The notes: a model not told the origin generated them from the sequence alone. A stretch of 64,000 nt of DNA from Nipponacmea schrenckii (GCA_030562195.1 CM060201.1:28378067-28442066), one strand, 5' to 3'. Positions 33,351 to 48,869 are shown, counted from the stretch's first letter. Numbers and translations: made by a program.

Positions 33351-36300
33351 TATACAATGTTTCATGCAAGGCCCAAAAATTGTTAAAGTCAAAATCTCTT
33401 TTTATTCTTTGAAATGGAAAAGAAGCGATCTAAATAATTATCAAAAATACTTAGTCCATAACATTGGTTAGTACTGAAATCAAAAGAAAGGTGAGTTGCT
33501 GGGGCTGATATTAGAAAGTGCCTCGTCGATCTGATGGGCTAATGAACCGAGGATCCATGGGCCAGAACTGTGTAAGAGATCTCACGGTATCAAAGATGAA
33601 TACGCTTGTACCGGTAACAAAATGTACCTCATTGCACAGCGCATGACCTTGCCCTTCTTCATAACCAACCCAACCATTTCATGAATAATGTTATACGATA
33701 CAAGGATTTTAAAACAAATTATTTCTTAACAATTTATATTTCAGAATCCTCTTTATTTATTGCAGACACCTCTATTATATATATTCCATTTCAAATTAAC
33801 GGTAAACAATATGACATACCATGTAAGCTTGCCAAGCTTTCTTTTCGTATATATCTCAAGTCATAATTGTTTTGGCAGATAAGAATTTTGTTGAAATTGT
33901 TTTTATCGCACTCTCGATCATTATTGTAAGTAACGAGAAAGATGAACAATTATTTTAACTTGTGTAATGGGAATAATTAAAATCCTATAAAGAATATTGC
34001 TTAAAGTTTTAATATAATACATATTAAAGATGCGCTCCGATCTATCTTGCGACTAAAAGGAAAATATATGCGCAATGACGACTGAAAAATTTAATTGTAA
34101 TCAAGCTTGAAAGTCGTAACTCAGTGTAGAGCCAACTATTCAAATAACCCAATGACTTCATCCAAAATAGTTTAACGAAGCCAAGGCATTAGGAGTAATT
34201 AATCTTAAATCTGATTCGACAGTGCAAATGATCTGACTCGAGTTATCTAGAACTATGCATTAAGCCAAAATAATTCACATTCCTATAGAGATATATAAGT
34301 AACGAGAATCTATGAATCGTAAAACAGTTATCAAAAAATATATAGAATAGTCCCAACATTAAGACCTAGACGTCATCACACAGCTACTGGCTCTCAAGAC
34401 TTGTGGAAACCTGGAGATAGTATCGTATTTCTGTTATTATAATCATAAATGTGAAATGACCATACCGGAAATACACTAGGGTCAGTTAAGGTTAAATATA
34501 TCATATCATATCTCTCTACCAATAACTCATATGATAATTTACCTCTTTATTAGTGGATTCCATTTCATCAGGAATCTTAAGAAAATCTTTCAGTAATATA
34601 CCTACCAACAACAATACTTTAACTTATAGCACGCTTTTACAACAAATCCCTGGCGATTGCTTCAGTTCCTATGCAACAATTTGAAATTTTGGCATATTAT
34701 CTAGCGAGAGATCTCATATTTACCGAAAGCCAAAGCATCTTAACCAGATCGATTCTGATCTACCCTATATTAGACAAACTGTCATGTCGGATTTGAAAGA
34801 AGACTGTAATCATCTATATTCCTCTTGTAATATCGGTGGAATAAATACATAAATAATATCAGACAAATTAGGCTAATCGGACCTAATAGCTTTTTTTAGT
34901 ATTTACCTTCAATTGCATGGCATACAAGTTATTCCACTGTCTGATTAGATTATCTTTCGGAAATATTTGGCTATAAACGATCATATATAGATGTAAACTT
35001 TGTTTGAATTGATCAATGGTTAAAGAAGTAATTCGTTGGTCCTTTCACCAAAAGTCCATTAATTCTTGCATACCGAACTATCGATGATGTCTTCAAGCTA
35101 GCCACGAATGCAATAAATATCCAATGATGTACTGACCAACTGTTAACATGAACTTGCAGCACTGACAGAAGAAAGATATAGATATGTATATCGTGATCTT
35201 GAAAAGCAAACACCTGTGAGAAACCTCAATATGACAAACAAATGCAGTTTATAGATAGATCCATTGCTGTGGCTGTCGACACTAATAGATTTTTTTAAAC
35301 GTTTAAATGAATACAGACTTGAGTTCTAGCTATCAGGTTCACAGACTTGGAAAGCGCCTTCATATCTGATTCCTATTCCTTGTTCATTGTCGTTTTCTTT
35401 TGGGGTCAGATAACAGATACTATAATAGTCTATAGAAGTGTATATCGAGTATTTCTTCTTTGGTTCACATTTGATTTCGGTGTAAATGTGCTTGTTTGTT
35501 AGCATGGTAAGGCAATTGATACATATTCATCATAAGCTTTTTCAATCTCTTAAGCATTAAACTTCATATTAAAAGAAATATTCAATGTTACTTGCAATTC
35601 AAAATGCCGACAGTCCAGTAGCAAACTTTGGATTTAAAATTCTTTTTAATATAGGCTTGCTACACAGTGATATTAAGTGTACATTTTCTACGTTCAAGCA
35701 TTGAACGCTTATACATGTACAGAAGTTACAGATGTTACAACGAAACATTCACGATCTCCACGTAAAATCCCACACTAGTTCGATGTGAGATGTGATAAGG
35801 TTAGAATTATGTGAAAGAACTAAGCTGAATGTCTGAAACAAGACGTGTATTATCAAAACATCAAACCTTAAGATGATGTATCACCTTCTTACCAAGTATA
35901 CTATATGTTCAACGTATATTTAATTACAATATGTTCTTTGTATTCTATTAGTATAAACATGTTTGACACATGCCGTGTTCTTGCTTATTTCTTTAACCAA
36001 TCCTTCCAAAACCGATGAATAGAAAGGTAGGAATTTCCACGTGAACTCAGTGACGTTTCTATTAATCATGTTGGTGAAAGGGTTGAGTAAGAACCTCGGA
36101 ACTATCTATATATAATGTTATGGGGACATTGCCATTAACACGTTGAAATTTCATACCTTCAAGAACCGTGTCAAAACCACAACCCATACATCTTCGTCAT
36201 ACATCTGCGATGCCGTGGCAATAGAAGTGAACGTATTCATGGCCCTATAGAATCTTTCTAGAAAATCAAGGCCAATCATAAAATAACAAAACGTTAAAAA

Positions 36301-38737
36301 CTTTGTTCTCATTTTCATGCTCTAATGTTTAGTGATAATGGATAATCCATCAGCATCATACATTAGCTTTCGTTTATATACATAATACTTAATATTATTT
36401 ATACACTGTAAGTATTATTTTAATCAATAATCATTCCGAATGCAGGCTCTATAACTTCTTGAACCTAGTAATTCCAAAAGTGTTCGTATCAACTTTGAGT
36501 TATAAAACTTTAAACATTTGGTAATATTATTTTAAGAACCAAAAACAGGCCAGTAAAATCTGTCGGAATCATTTCTGATACTTGAAAAACGTGATATAAA
36601 ACTGTTTGAATCTAAATATATATCTGTATCTATCACGATACTGCACCTGTCGTCGCCACATCTTCAGTCTGAATCTTCATTCAGTAATTTAAATTCTCTT
36701 AAATTGAAGAGTTGAAGTATTTTCATTCATTTTTTTTTAAATGAAACACTTCATCATTTCACTGTGGTCTTGTCGTGTTGCAGTTGAGAATTTAGAGTTT
36801 CCTTTGCGTATGGCATCGTGTAGCACAGGTACGTGCAAGAACAGGATCAACTTGGTGATGCAGGGTACCAAACAACAAACCATTTGAGCATTGCACCAGC
36901 ACGTCGTAAAACAATAATGCATACTATAGCAACACAATGCATAATAGGTTGTCCCATACCACAGCAACAAAATTCTACATAGGTCATACTCAGTAAGGAG
37001 TATATTTCGACTTACCAGTATTCATATGATCAGCTAAATCATAGGACATTATTCAACTAGTATCCAACTGTAAACTGTTTTTCAATGCCATAAATATTTA
37101 GTTATATTTATCAGAATTGGAATTCAAACTTTCTTTTGTCATACATCACAATAACAAAACAATCTGATCAAATATATGCAGTAATTAAATATTTTTGTCC
37201 AAAGTACAAATGCCCATTTTTATTAATACCTTTCATCGACGGTGTACTTCCGGTTGAACATGAGAAAAACAAAGTGTTTTGTATGACACTTATACTGAGA
37301 AAAATGTTTACCGCGGTCGTCCCCAATTGTCTATATAAAGTAATTGTTTCAGATCCTAGTAGAAAGCAGATAAGGACGATAAAACTTACAATTACTCACA
37401 TTTTTGCAAGGAATAGTAAAATTTCAAAAGTAAAATAACCTGCTAGTGACATTTAATTGAACTTTCTGTCAGCTCTATAATCGGGACATCACAAGAATAG
37501 CCCGATGGGTTTATACAGCGGAATCGGGTGACGAATTAAGTTATTAATGAGATATGGAAAAGAGTCTATATTTATTAAGTTTGTAGATATTTCCTGGTGG
37601 TTTAAAGTCATTTCCTTGACCAAGTGAAAATAACATTTTTATATCCGAATGCCTGGGGAAGATTTTAACCTAAAAGTCAGAGGTTTGTTTCATATAATAG
37701 AGAACCCTGGCTTTTGTCTAAGTTTTGTATCTAGAAACAGGCACATCTTTCATAACAGAGATAAGACGCAACAGACTTGAATAATAAGTATCAGTTAGAT
37801 TAAATAAATAATATCGGTATGTTTAAAGGAGTTGTTTAATCGCGATTATAGACCTATGTTGTATCAAATTCTGATTATGCTTTCGTAGATTTTCCCTTTG
37901 TCAATGACTGAGGTTTGATGTTACAAAAGTTTGGGTCTAATAGGTTATACTGTTTGCAAATTTTCCATAATCGCTTATCTCATTTCCCCTCCTAATATTT
38001 AACCAAAGAGATTGTAAAGAGTTATTCTAATACTTGTATGTTTATGTGTATTGTGGACAATGATAGCATCAATTGGCATAATTGCAATTTTAAATATAGG
38101 ATTGGTGCAAATCGATGCCATAAGTGTCCCTGATACAACTTTTTGGAAGTAAAAAAATCATCCAATGGCTTTTCATTTTTAGCCTGCAAAATAAGTTTTA
38201 ATTTGCCTACAGCTCTGATATTTAGATATGACATGTGTATCTTAAAACAGATCAAGGAAATCCCGAAATGTTTTCCCAAATCTTTTTGGAATCCCATGAC
38301 GAGATAACAATCCGTTGAACATTTTGAACCAAAAAGGTTAAGAAAGATGGTACAGTGGTTTCGAACTAATTCCTTTAACAATGTAAATCATCTAAATATC
38401 AATTGAAACCCGAATCTTATAAACCTTGTACTTTGTATATATTATGACGTATGTGGTGGGCAATAAAAGAGAGTATTATTGACTACAGGATATAATACAT
38501 TATAGCTATGTTCCGGATACTGACCAAAATAGTAGCCTGTTCGATTGGCACTACCGGTATATGCACTTGAAAATAGTTTTAAACGAAAATAATACATGTT
38601 AGTATCACATTCAAGGATTTTTTTATTTTAGGAACTTTGACAGCTCATAGTCTATCCACTTGAGATTATTCCATTTGTTCTACTTGACCACATTATCGAC
38701 CTTTAATGATTAAGTAGCTAAAAACAAACCTAATTGA
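33351..38737. other. Gene-free stretch
   Basis: No supported exon. The open frames at 36737-36970 and 37136-37438 have no family likeness. Confidence 0.4.
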
Positions 38738-39165
38738 AAGTATGTACTATGTAACTATTTGATGAAAGTATGTAAATATGCGATGAAAATATGTAAATAT
38801 GCGATAAAAGTATGTACCTATGCGATAAAAGTATGTAACTTTGTCATGAAACTATGTAGCTATACGATGAAAGTATGTAAATATGCTATGAGAGTATGTA
38901 ATTATAAATACGATGAAAGTATGTACCTATGCGATAAAAGTATGTACTATGCGATGAAACTATGTAACTATACGATGATAGTATGAAAATATATGCTATG
39001 AAAGTATGTACCTATGCGCTAAAAGTAGGTAACTATACCGTAAAACTATGTAACAATACCATGAAACTATGTAAAAATACTATGAGAGTATGTAACTATA
39101 TATGCGATAAAAGTATGTAAATATGCTATGAGAGTATGTAAGTATGCGATGAAAGTATTTAACTG
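38738..39165. repeat. 21-bp minisatellite (about 20 copies)
   Basis: The unit CGATGAAAGTATGTAACTAT plus G repeats in 21-nt steps (starts at 38761, 38782, 38803, 38824). Since 21 is a multiple of three, open frames appear on both strands; they are by-products of the repeat, not genes. Copies become irregular toward the right end. Confidence 0.93.
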
Positions 39166-42100
39166 AAAGGCTCTTCTATATTCTGAATTGGCATAAAAGA
39201 AATACTCTCGAACCCTGTGGTCGTTCTGCCAGACTGACAAGTCTACCACAAACCACATAACGCACATATAATAAGAATATATAACTACAATCGACGATCT
39301 AAATGACCTTGAAAACTGTGCTATTCTCATCATCAAGAAATACTGGTATCCATAAACAATAGAAAATAAATACAATAGACATATACATCAAATAAACAAA
39401 CTAGAGCTTACTAACACATGTATTGTTATAATATAACATTCGTCTTAAATTTGAACTTTTCAAAGGTCAGCTCATTACTGCTCTACCTGGAAGTATCAAA
39501 TTCAGTATGTGTGTGCATTTGATTTATAATGGGGATTTTGGGTACAATTAACTGTAGTGCACTTTTAAACAAATTTTAACAATCATATAGCCTTTATTAT
39601 GTATATAGTATGAGATATAGGAGTCAAAATAGTTGGATCCAAAATGTTCAAGACTCAAATCCAAATACATGTATTTCTGAGTTTCTGCTATGATAAATAC
39701 CAAGATAAAACAACCCTTCATTTTCGTGCAAAAACATGAACAAATATTATATAAGTTCCTTATCAAACCCTTCTTCGGTTCCACACAGTTATTGAGCCTT
39801 TACGAACCTGCGAGCATTATATTTTGCATTTGATCACAAGCATTGTACTCCAGACAAGGTCAACACGTTCCAGAGTTAATATTCCAGAATGCTGTATCCT
39901 AGGGAATACTGAGCTCGTTTTAAACCCAATTATTTTAAGTATATTAAATGTATTATCCCTAATGTATACACACATGACGTCATGCTGTTATAACTGATGT
40001 AGAACGGTATTCATGTATGGAATAACATACCAAAGTAAATAATGATGTAAGAATAGTATTATGTTTACAGAAATTGCAAACTAGCTAAATATTTATGATG
40101 CTCCTGAGCCTTGAGCTACGATACAAATTTAAGGTAGGCTTTGAATAGAGATTTGGAAATCGTAATCTGGATTAAACTAAAAGGCAAAACTAGAAATGAC
40201 ATAGAGTATTCTATTGGTGTATCGCAGTATCCGTTTTGAAAAATTGAAGCCAGTTCTTCAGAAACCAACAATCAAATTTGAAAGAAGTGGCCTTCAGGTC
40301 ATTTTGCATTATGATATTTGTTTGCACATTACTGTTATGTCTAGCAGATGAATATAAATAACATAATATGTCTGAGAATGCATGTGTAAATTATAAGACG
40401 GTGCTCCTTGAAGTGAAGATGATAATGCCTTATCATGAACGGCAGCAATCCGAACCATCTGGAAACTATTGTACCTATAATTATTGAGATTTAATGATAG
40501 GTTGACGCTCTCTCTACTATTTCTATTTACTCAAAAATATATTTTACTTCTTCGTTCATCTCTAGATTGTATCTACTCTTCTCAGCCGTACTTTAATCGA
40601 TTCCCCATTTTTAATATAGCCCGAGAGATGCAAGGAATCTCCGTTCTCACTTTCTCGATCTTTATGTGATACCGTAGTGATTAACGGTAGGCGAAAGTGA
40701 TACATTAAACTATTATTATTCTGCAAATTCATTGTGTTTATCCATTTTAGTAAAACTATTAGTTGTATTCATTTTGAATAAATTGTTAACTGTGTCAATT
40801 CAGTTGGAAGAATTTGTTGTCGTAATTAATGGGTTAAACTATTCGTTATGTCCATTTTGAAAAACAAATGAGGCATGAGTTGTGTTTATTTTGTTTAAAC
40901 TATTGGTTTTGTCTATTTGGGTTTAGCCTTTTATTGCGTCCATATTTATTGACCGACAAGAGCTTCTGTTGTTGGGATATTTTATATGCAGAATTTTACA
41001 AAAAATCTTCACTTATCAAGACAGTGATTTCATCAAATAACATGTCCTGTGTTGGAATCCTATATTTCAATATTTTATACAGAGATTATATTTAAATTCT
41101 AGCATATTTATCAAACAAAAATTCAAAAGAAAATGATTCATGAGTCGCAACTGCTTTAATTTGTAATTTGTATGAGATTATCGTATCAAGTGTATACAAA
41201 AACCAGAATATCGACCAACATTTCTTCAACCACCCAAAGAAAGAAAAATTCTCTATCATATACAATTATCAAACTAATATTATTCCCAGTATATATTGAT
41301 TTTAAATTATCTTCTCTACAATTTCATTCATGTGCATCTTTCTAAAGAAATTTTTTCCGGTCCCTGCGATTGAATATTTTAGTTTGTATACCATTGATAT
41401 TTACGATTTGCGTGTACAATCAAAAGGCGACTACATTATACCAGAAATTTATCAGAGACAAAAGCGTAAATACAGGCAACAGCGTGTGCCATATGTGCTT
41501 TTGAAAGATGATGAATTTTGGTGACTTCTTTCAAACTGCAAAAAAGAAATCAATTCTCCAGCTTTTCATAAATTTCCTGCAGCAACTGAAGAAAAAAAAA
41601 GCAGACATATGTCACGCATAGCACCTTTAGTCGCTCATCATAGAATCAAGTATGTCCCTTTTATACAAAACCTTATCAAGGAGTCAGCTATGATGACACT
41701 GAAGAGAATAGGAAGATAACCATATCACTATTCAATACGAACGGGTTTGGCTCTATATATTTCAAAGGTATCACTAGATAGAATGCCAACATTCAGTATT
41801 AATAGAATATATTTCTGAAACATAATTTATAGAAAGACAGGAAAATACAGTAACGTGAGCAATGGAGATACCATCTGTTTGCCTCAACACAGCTTGATTA
41901 TATTTTTAACTCTTTATGATATCTCTACAGTTTTCAACATTGAATACTGGTATATATTTAGTTGATGTCTTCACCCGATGTTTGCCAACCAACAGGTCAA
42001 ATGTTTCATAAAGTCAGGTTCATTTCTATTTTTTTCATATAAATGCACCCTTTAGTCAGTCTGGCGGTTATTTTTTTGGCGTGTTTGTACCGTGTGAAAT

Positions 42101-42407
42101 ACAGATAGATTTCTTTTAATCTACATTATGTCGATTATTGAGCGGCTCTTGGACCACAAGTACAATATACCAAATAAACATACTACCAAGTAGTTTGCTT
42201 CATCTTGGTATTATTTATATCTTGTATACTTTCTAATACAAATTGGCAATTTGCTTACCTCAAATTTATGTTCACGCCATTGTACTTGGCCATTGCATAC
42301 TGAACGGCGTTCCAAAATTTGATCTTTGGTTGCAGAAGAAGGATGTAAAACTATATTAACTTCTATTTATTTTTTGTGACGGAAATGATACTTCTTAGAA
42401 TTGACAT
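39166..42407. other. Gene-free stretch
   Basis: No supported gene. At 40700-40930 there are degenerate TTAAACTATT...GTGTTTATTTTG phrases that may be an eroded tandem repeat. Confidence 0.35.
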
Positions 42408-42620
42408 TCAATTTCAGTCTCAAACTTTGTTATTAGGAGTATATTTATCAGTTTGACTTTACCAGGTGTCATGACTAAAGAATGTAACCTCTTTCTTACA
42501 CGATATATCCAGTTAACTTAGTAATTACTGAAAATTGCTGCTGAGCCTGTTTGAAATGAATAAGTTTAATGGATTATTACTTAGTTTTAAGAATATGATG
42601 CATTAAAGGGGGATTCTCCT
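42408..42620. repeat. Dispersed repeat pair, copy 1
   Basis: ACCAGGTGTCATGACTAAAG, CTTAGTAATTACTGAAAA and TAAGTTTAATGGATTAT match 52785-52975 in the same orientation. The right end, TTAAAGGGGGATTCTCC, may be a terminal repeat of a small DNA element. Confidence 0.65.
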
Positions 42621-45600
42621 GTAAAGCTTTGACACCAAGTAAATCCACTGATAAATAAAGACTCATATGACAGCGTTTTCATATACTTAAGGTACACATG
42701 GTTGTAGTTAATGGGGGAATTAGGTCAATTGCGTCATAATTGTTCTATTTTACAAGAACATTTCCATTGGAACCAAACCACTGTAACGGAAAGGTAGTCA
42801 TTATCTCAGTGTAACACAAGTAAATCATTGGCCATAATACGCCGTTACTCGACTGAAAAACTGTTACAAAATTACTCTTGCCTGGTGGCAGTATGTTTCG
42901 TGATATTACATCGGAAACACAGCTTATGACTATGTCAGTTTGTTTATTACTTATACCATGAATAAAGGTTACCCAACATTCTCAACAACAATACCATTCT
43001 TAATATAAAGCTATTGTTGGTCCATATGGATAGCTTTCATTGTAGACATATACAGAATGAGGTCAAGCATTTCAACATGTGCTCGAAACATGGATGGCTA
43101 CGAAATTGATCGCTTACAGTTGTACAAAATGAAAATTTAGCCATGGAAATATTATATTCATAGTAAATTTATGGTTTATCTCATTTCTGTTAAAAAATAC
43201 ATCTATACTTAAATTGATTAGTAATGGTCTAAACAGTCAACCCTGAAGCACCTCTTATTGAAGGACGATATTGTAAACAAATGAATAGAATTAATATCTA
43301 TTCCTCAAAACATTGCAAAGTTTCAAAAGACAAATTTGCTACAAGAGTTATATTACAAGAGGTATCATTGAACGGTGACGCAACTTGAAAAATAACAAAT
43401 AACAGTTTAACGTAAGATCATCGAACACACATATTCCCCTGGTTATACGAACGGTTTTAATTACACAATAGAAACTCGAAGCACGTGTAACTAATTAACC
43501 CAGATCGTTTTGTATTCGATTTCTCGAGCTGGACAGGAATTGTATATACAATCAAATCAACAATTATAAACAAATATCTACATTACATGTATACAGTAGC
43601 CAAGATGGAATTAATCTGTTGTTTATTTGATTTACTCATTTTAAAGATAGGGAAGACCTTTTTCAAACTATAAGAATTGGAAATGAGATATGTTAAGAAC
43701 CCCAAACTATGATCTAGAACAGTGGGGGATACACACATCCCTTCCATGTTCTCTATATCTCATTTGGTCGATAATTGTTTCAGAGAAAAGTTACTTTTAG
43801 TGATTCTTAGCATTATGATACTTTGACATTACACGATATAGCAAGTTACTTCGACCTTTTGGCTTAGATATTATCTTCTACCAAGAAATCGTTAAGGTAT
43901 ATCCTGCTTCTTCGAATCTCCAGGAATTTAAAGATTATAGCAATTAGCATCACTTGATATTCAACAGCTATTTAAATGTGTATTCAAGTGCTCAAATGTT
44001 GTATCAATTTTGTTTTTCAGAGCAATGCAGTTTTCTTTTGGTAGCAAGGAAGTGCGAAAATCTCCAAACTTATCAAAGCATCGATAGTGATGCTACACGA
44101 AACGGAAAGGCTTGCAGGCATATATACCAAACCATGGGTCCAACAAGATGCTCTTGTTTTCAAGAGATAGTTTTATATCGGTCTATTTTACAGTTACATT
44201 TCAAGAAAAGACTTATTTCACGTATAATGGCACAATAACAGTCTCACTCGTACTAAGCGAATGTTCCCTTTTTCGTCACAATTACCTACCAGAAGTCATT
44301 TAAATTTTCATAAATACAACATCTGACATCATAACCATATTACAATGAAACCTGACCTAGAAAAACTGCCGGTAACATGAGGTAACTATTCATTCCAACT
44401 ACTTCAGGAACTGACTAACTCGTTACAAAATACAAATCAAACAGACCCATATTTTAAGCGACGGAAAAACGTAACCAAGTACTACCACGTGTTCGAGAGT
44501 AGGTTGATTTTGGGCGGGAATTAATTATCCTGTTGGTAATAATTCAGGACAAAAAATTTATTTTCTTTGGGTTACCTCGACCTTATCGTTTGAATTCAAA
44601 TAACTGTATAAAGCCGTCTTGCAGATCATCAATAAGTTTTTTAACAGAGAGTTGCCATTAACCATTTTCTGAAAACTTTGGCATTCTCTTGTTTCTGTTG
44701 TCTACTTAATGTTTGTCTAAAAGTTACAATCCTTCCTACTATTAGAAATTAGTACACTTTGAAAATCGGTAATGTCATATTCTTAGTCATGTTTAGTTCG
44801 ATTCTGAGACAATTAAAAGGTTCGTTTGAAAGTAAATTGGGTGCATTTAGACAATAAGTTCAACCTTGTTTCAAACTATTTCTGCTTTCTACTGTTTCAA
44901 TATCACACCTATATTGCACTAGTTCGTCATAATTTATGTGCATATTATGCAAGTGACAAGTATTTCAAGGGAAATGATAAACCAAAGTAAAACTTTAATA
45001 TTAGTCCATAAATTGGCTTATTATGTCGCTGGAGAAGATAACACAGTGTGTCTTTACCTTCAATCTCAAATAATGTGTCAAATTGAAGTCAAATTGTCAA
45101 CGCAGTGACTTATATTGATCCGTTTAAGGGATGTTTACATGTATGAATTAATTTTCCAAACATCTGAAACCCAAATGATAATGGAATAAGCCTATATCCT
45201 GCATTGTGTGTAAAATCAGCGACAGCTTGTTACAGATTTTTTCAAGCTGTTTAGAGTCTTCAGCGTCTTTCTTTTGAATACAAACACGTGGCTTTTATAA
45301 AGCTTGAAAATGGTTATGCTTATTTGATCACCTGTCTTCAATGCTATTGAGACACCACACTGTCGATTTTCTTTATAGACGTAATTTATTAAACATCAAT
45401 ACCCTATTGAATCTAGTACAATGAAAGGCACGCTTACTGGTCTCTGTGTTAACAAGGGATGTCAATTAAGGATAATATATATGCATTAAATACAACATAC
45501 TCAAAATATACCGTATAGGATACATTTTGTGGTTTGAGTACGGCGTGGAAGTCATGTCGTAAGGATTAGAGCTTCAAGCTAGACCTTTAACTCAATGGGT

Positions 45601-48090
45601 ACGTATCAGATCATCGAGTCCTTCATTGCTGCTAAATATGAACCAGTCTAGTACCATCGTACATCCTTCCCCTATATTTCTTTACATGGCACGTTCATTT
45701 GTATGACTAACAATGACGAAAGAAAGAAACAACTATATTTTTCAAGTACATGTATAACAACTTAGGTTCACCCTTTCTACCAGCTGGTCCCTGGTCAAAC
45801 CAATTGGAATTGAAAGTCAACCCATATGATGTGTATTTTGCTTCAAAAAGATTATATCGCATTAGCCTTCACTACGGCTTTTACAATTTACTTGTACTTA
45901 AGTCATGTCTAAAGTTTAAACCTAAAGGCATATCAATGAAAAAAGGTGAAATTTCAAATACGTTGCTAAGATCGCTTTTCGCCATAATATAGTAACGTCG
46001 TTGTTTTATTTACGGTATCCAAGGAATTATCAAAGCAACGTGTGCAGATGCAAGATAAACCAAAAGTTAAAAGAAATCTATTTTAATTTTTTGGCAATTT
46101 CTCATTTATCTCGAGGTAAGATAACTGTAAAAAATAATGATTTAAACATTCCATGTGCATATCGTTTAAATACTAGAATTCTCTATTCTGACCTATTTCA
46201 ATAGACGAATAATAAGCAAAGGTTAAATTTGGCTTCAGATTAAAATTAATCCATCTGTGTTTAAATATAAACCAGCAAATATTTTCAAATTATACATGTG
46301 TGGTTATCAATTAAGTGGATAACTATATATAACAACCGTTACTTTTCTATATAACAAAATCAGTTGGAATCATTATTCTTCTTATGTTCCAACCTAAGTT
46401 GTTTAGGAATATGTTTTCTAAAACTTTTTATCATTCAAAAAATATGGGTTAAAGAAATTTGTCCAAGGGTGTTACCGACTTAAAAAAAAAGTATGTTTGA
46501 ATTTCCAGTTAGTGATAACTATGTGTTGTATAAATTTTCTATTCCAAAATCATATGTTTTATGATTTTCAATTCCTTTTGGAAAATAAGGTAAAATAACC
46601 ATTTCGTTTCCTTTAAAAATCCCAACTTACCTTGTAACTTTAAAGTAATCCTACACTTAACAGACTTTTAATCCAAACTAAAATCCTATAGAGTCCTAAA
46701 CAGAATAACTAATGGGGTTTTTTAAATATTTAAAAAAGAATAATAGCTGCCTTGACGTACAAGTCTTTATATAATATCCAAAAAGAGAATGTGGCGGGTG
46801 TTTAATGTTATTTCCTCTAACCGACCAAACAAAACGGCGCCCACTAAAATTAGCGTATGAATCAGAATATATAGAATCACACCGAAACACTACACACCCC
46901 TCCTAACCATGCCAACACTTCGAACACAATCGGGCTACTGAGCTTCACATTCAGGTCGCTTCCAATTCACACTGAAGCTAGTGTAACACGATACGTTTGA
47001 AGAATCCTCCGTTATGAAGACGGCGTAATGAGGTTACATTGTGATGTTTAAACGTACACAAATCCCCCGCCCTGGACCATTTAATATTACGTTAACTAAC
47101 ATAAATCTATGTTAATTGGTACGAAGACATAATTACATGTTAATTCAAATCAAGATGTATCGTATGATTTAATTCAATTAACTGTCCTATAATTTCAGAC
47201 GTGTTCTGTTCTCTGTCGATTTGTGAAGTCATTAATGCCAGAATGATTAGGTTTAAATCGATTGTAATCGTTTATTTATCTCACAATACAAATAATGTGT
47301 CAGTATTAATCAACGTGAGATGCGTTACAGAAACTTCTGTTAATTTACCGTTACGCCTAATAACAGAATCTGAGACAACAGATTCTTCTTTTACTTGGTA
47401 CTGACTTTACTATTGAAAATTATTATTATTAATTATTATCTATTGAAAATTGAATTGGTATTTTATCATTTGTTTTAGAAATGAATTGTTATTTTTCGAA
47501 TTCCTTTGGAAAATCATTTCTTATTTTGCCACTTACTTGGGAAAGTTGGTCTGTTTGAGGAGGTAAAACAAGTGCTCATCTTTCATTTTTTGTTATGGAA
47601 CGGGAATATTATTATTCGTTAATTTTCTTTGTGAACTAAATATTTATTCGAATGTTTACTTTGGAAATGGAATTATTCTTCATTCACAAAGCAAAGTACA
47701 CTGGCATATCCTTCTACAGAATATTCTGAAATCGGCTGAATTTGAATTAAGACGTCTTACTGACGTTTTAACAGACCAGAAACTATTTTGATAATTAGAT
47801 AAAACTTTTTTAATTCCTCCTCAGATAATTCATCGTTTCTTTATCAAAACAATCAATAAGTTAAGAGGGATATATAAGATGATTATTTTACTGAGATTAT
47901 GTTTTCATTTTTTATCAAATATAGACTATTTTTAAGAAGAACCTAAATCGAGTATTATGAACTTCTTCATAGGGGCTCACCCGGAGATACACATTTCTGC
48001 CCCCCTCCCCTCAGATAACTAAGGAAATTATTCCTAAATACTGTACTTATATTAGATATCCATACTGAAACCGTATTACATGTATGAAAT
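42621..48090. other. Gene-free stretch
   Basis: No supported gene. From about 46380 to 46760 the sequence is rich in short homopolymers and looks less well polished than its surroundings. Confidence 0.35.
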
Positions 48091-48094
48091 GAAA

Positions 48095-48260
48095 TGAATG
48101 GAGCTTTACGTCCTGCTATTCTGGGCTAACGTAGACGGGCATCGTCAAATAATGTACATTCGTATACTCTTTCTCGACTTCCAACTTTGAGGGTTCTTTA
48201 ACATGCACAGATACGAAGAAAGCAATATACCCTAGGTTGACATATCATTTACAAACATAC
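48095..48260. repeat. Possible dispersed repeat fragment
   Basis: The phrases GGAGCTTTACGTCCTGCTAT and GGGTTCTTTAACATGCA resemble interspersed repeats common in invertebrate genomes. This is recognition by pattern only; no ends or target duplication were found. Confidence 0.3.
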
Positions 48261-48782
48261 ACAATTATATGCATTTCTATGTGATTCGTGCACGTACATC
48301 TATTAGTATACACGAACATGCTTATTATCCTATAGGGTATATTTGATAGCAATAGGATTATTGGTTTAAGCAATGTAATTAAAGCTATAACAAGATGGTC
48401 TTAAATTTCATTGTATATTTTATCCATGTACCTGACCCCAACTCTCATGAATAAACTTATTAGCTGGGTACAATACAAGTAATATGACTTGTCCACAATA
48501 AATATACACAGATAATGTTACAAATTCATTAATTTCTTATCCGGACTTAGTTATTTCTTTCTCGTACAGTTTCTGGTCATTTGTAAGATAGATTTCCCCA
48601 TTCATAATTAATATTGTAGCTTGTAGGCGGGTGACGCCCATTGTTATATTTTCATTTATAAAGATATTGCATGGTTTAGGCTCAACCTGTTGCAAAGACG
48701 AAATACAATTGTCCACTGAATTTCCCTTCCAGTAGCATTATAAAAGACAATTTTCATTAGTGAATTATAGTTCAGTTCAGTA

Positions 48783-48855
48783 CAGTAAAACCTGGCTATA
48801 ACGAATCATACGAGACCGAACTAATTAGTTCGTATTAGCCGAAATTCGTTATATC
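48783..48855. mobile_element. pogo/Tigger-like transposon end (MITE fragment)
   Basis: CAGTAAAACCTGGCTATAAC resembles the terminal inverted repeat of pogo/Tigger elements, and is followed by a perfect 16-bp palindrome, CGAACTAATTAGTTCG (48817-48832), and by ATTCGTTATATC. The opposite terminal repeat was not found, so it is a truncated or single-ended copy. Confidence 0.6.
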
Positions 48856-48869
48856 ATTTTCTATGTTCG

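Noticed and set aside
36737..36970. Possible decayed transposase on either strand
   Set aside because: No catalytic motif or terminal repeats could be identified.
38759..38986. Cys-rich peptide frame
   Set aside because: By-product of the 21-bp minisatellite; another such frame exists on the opposite strand.
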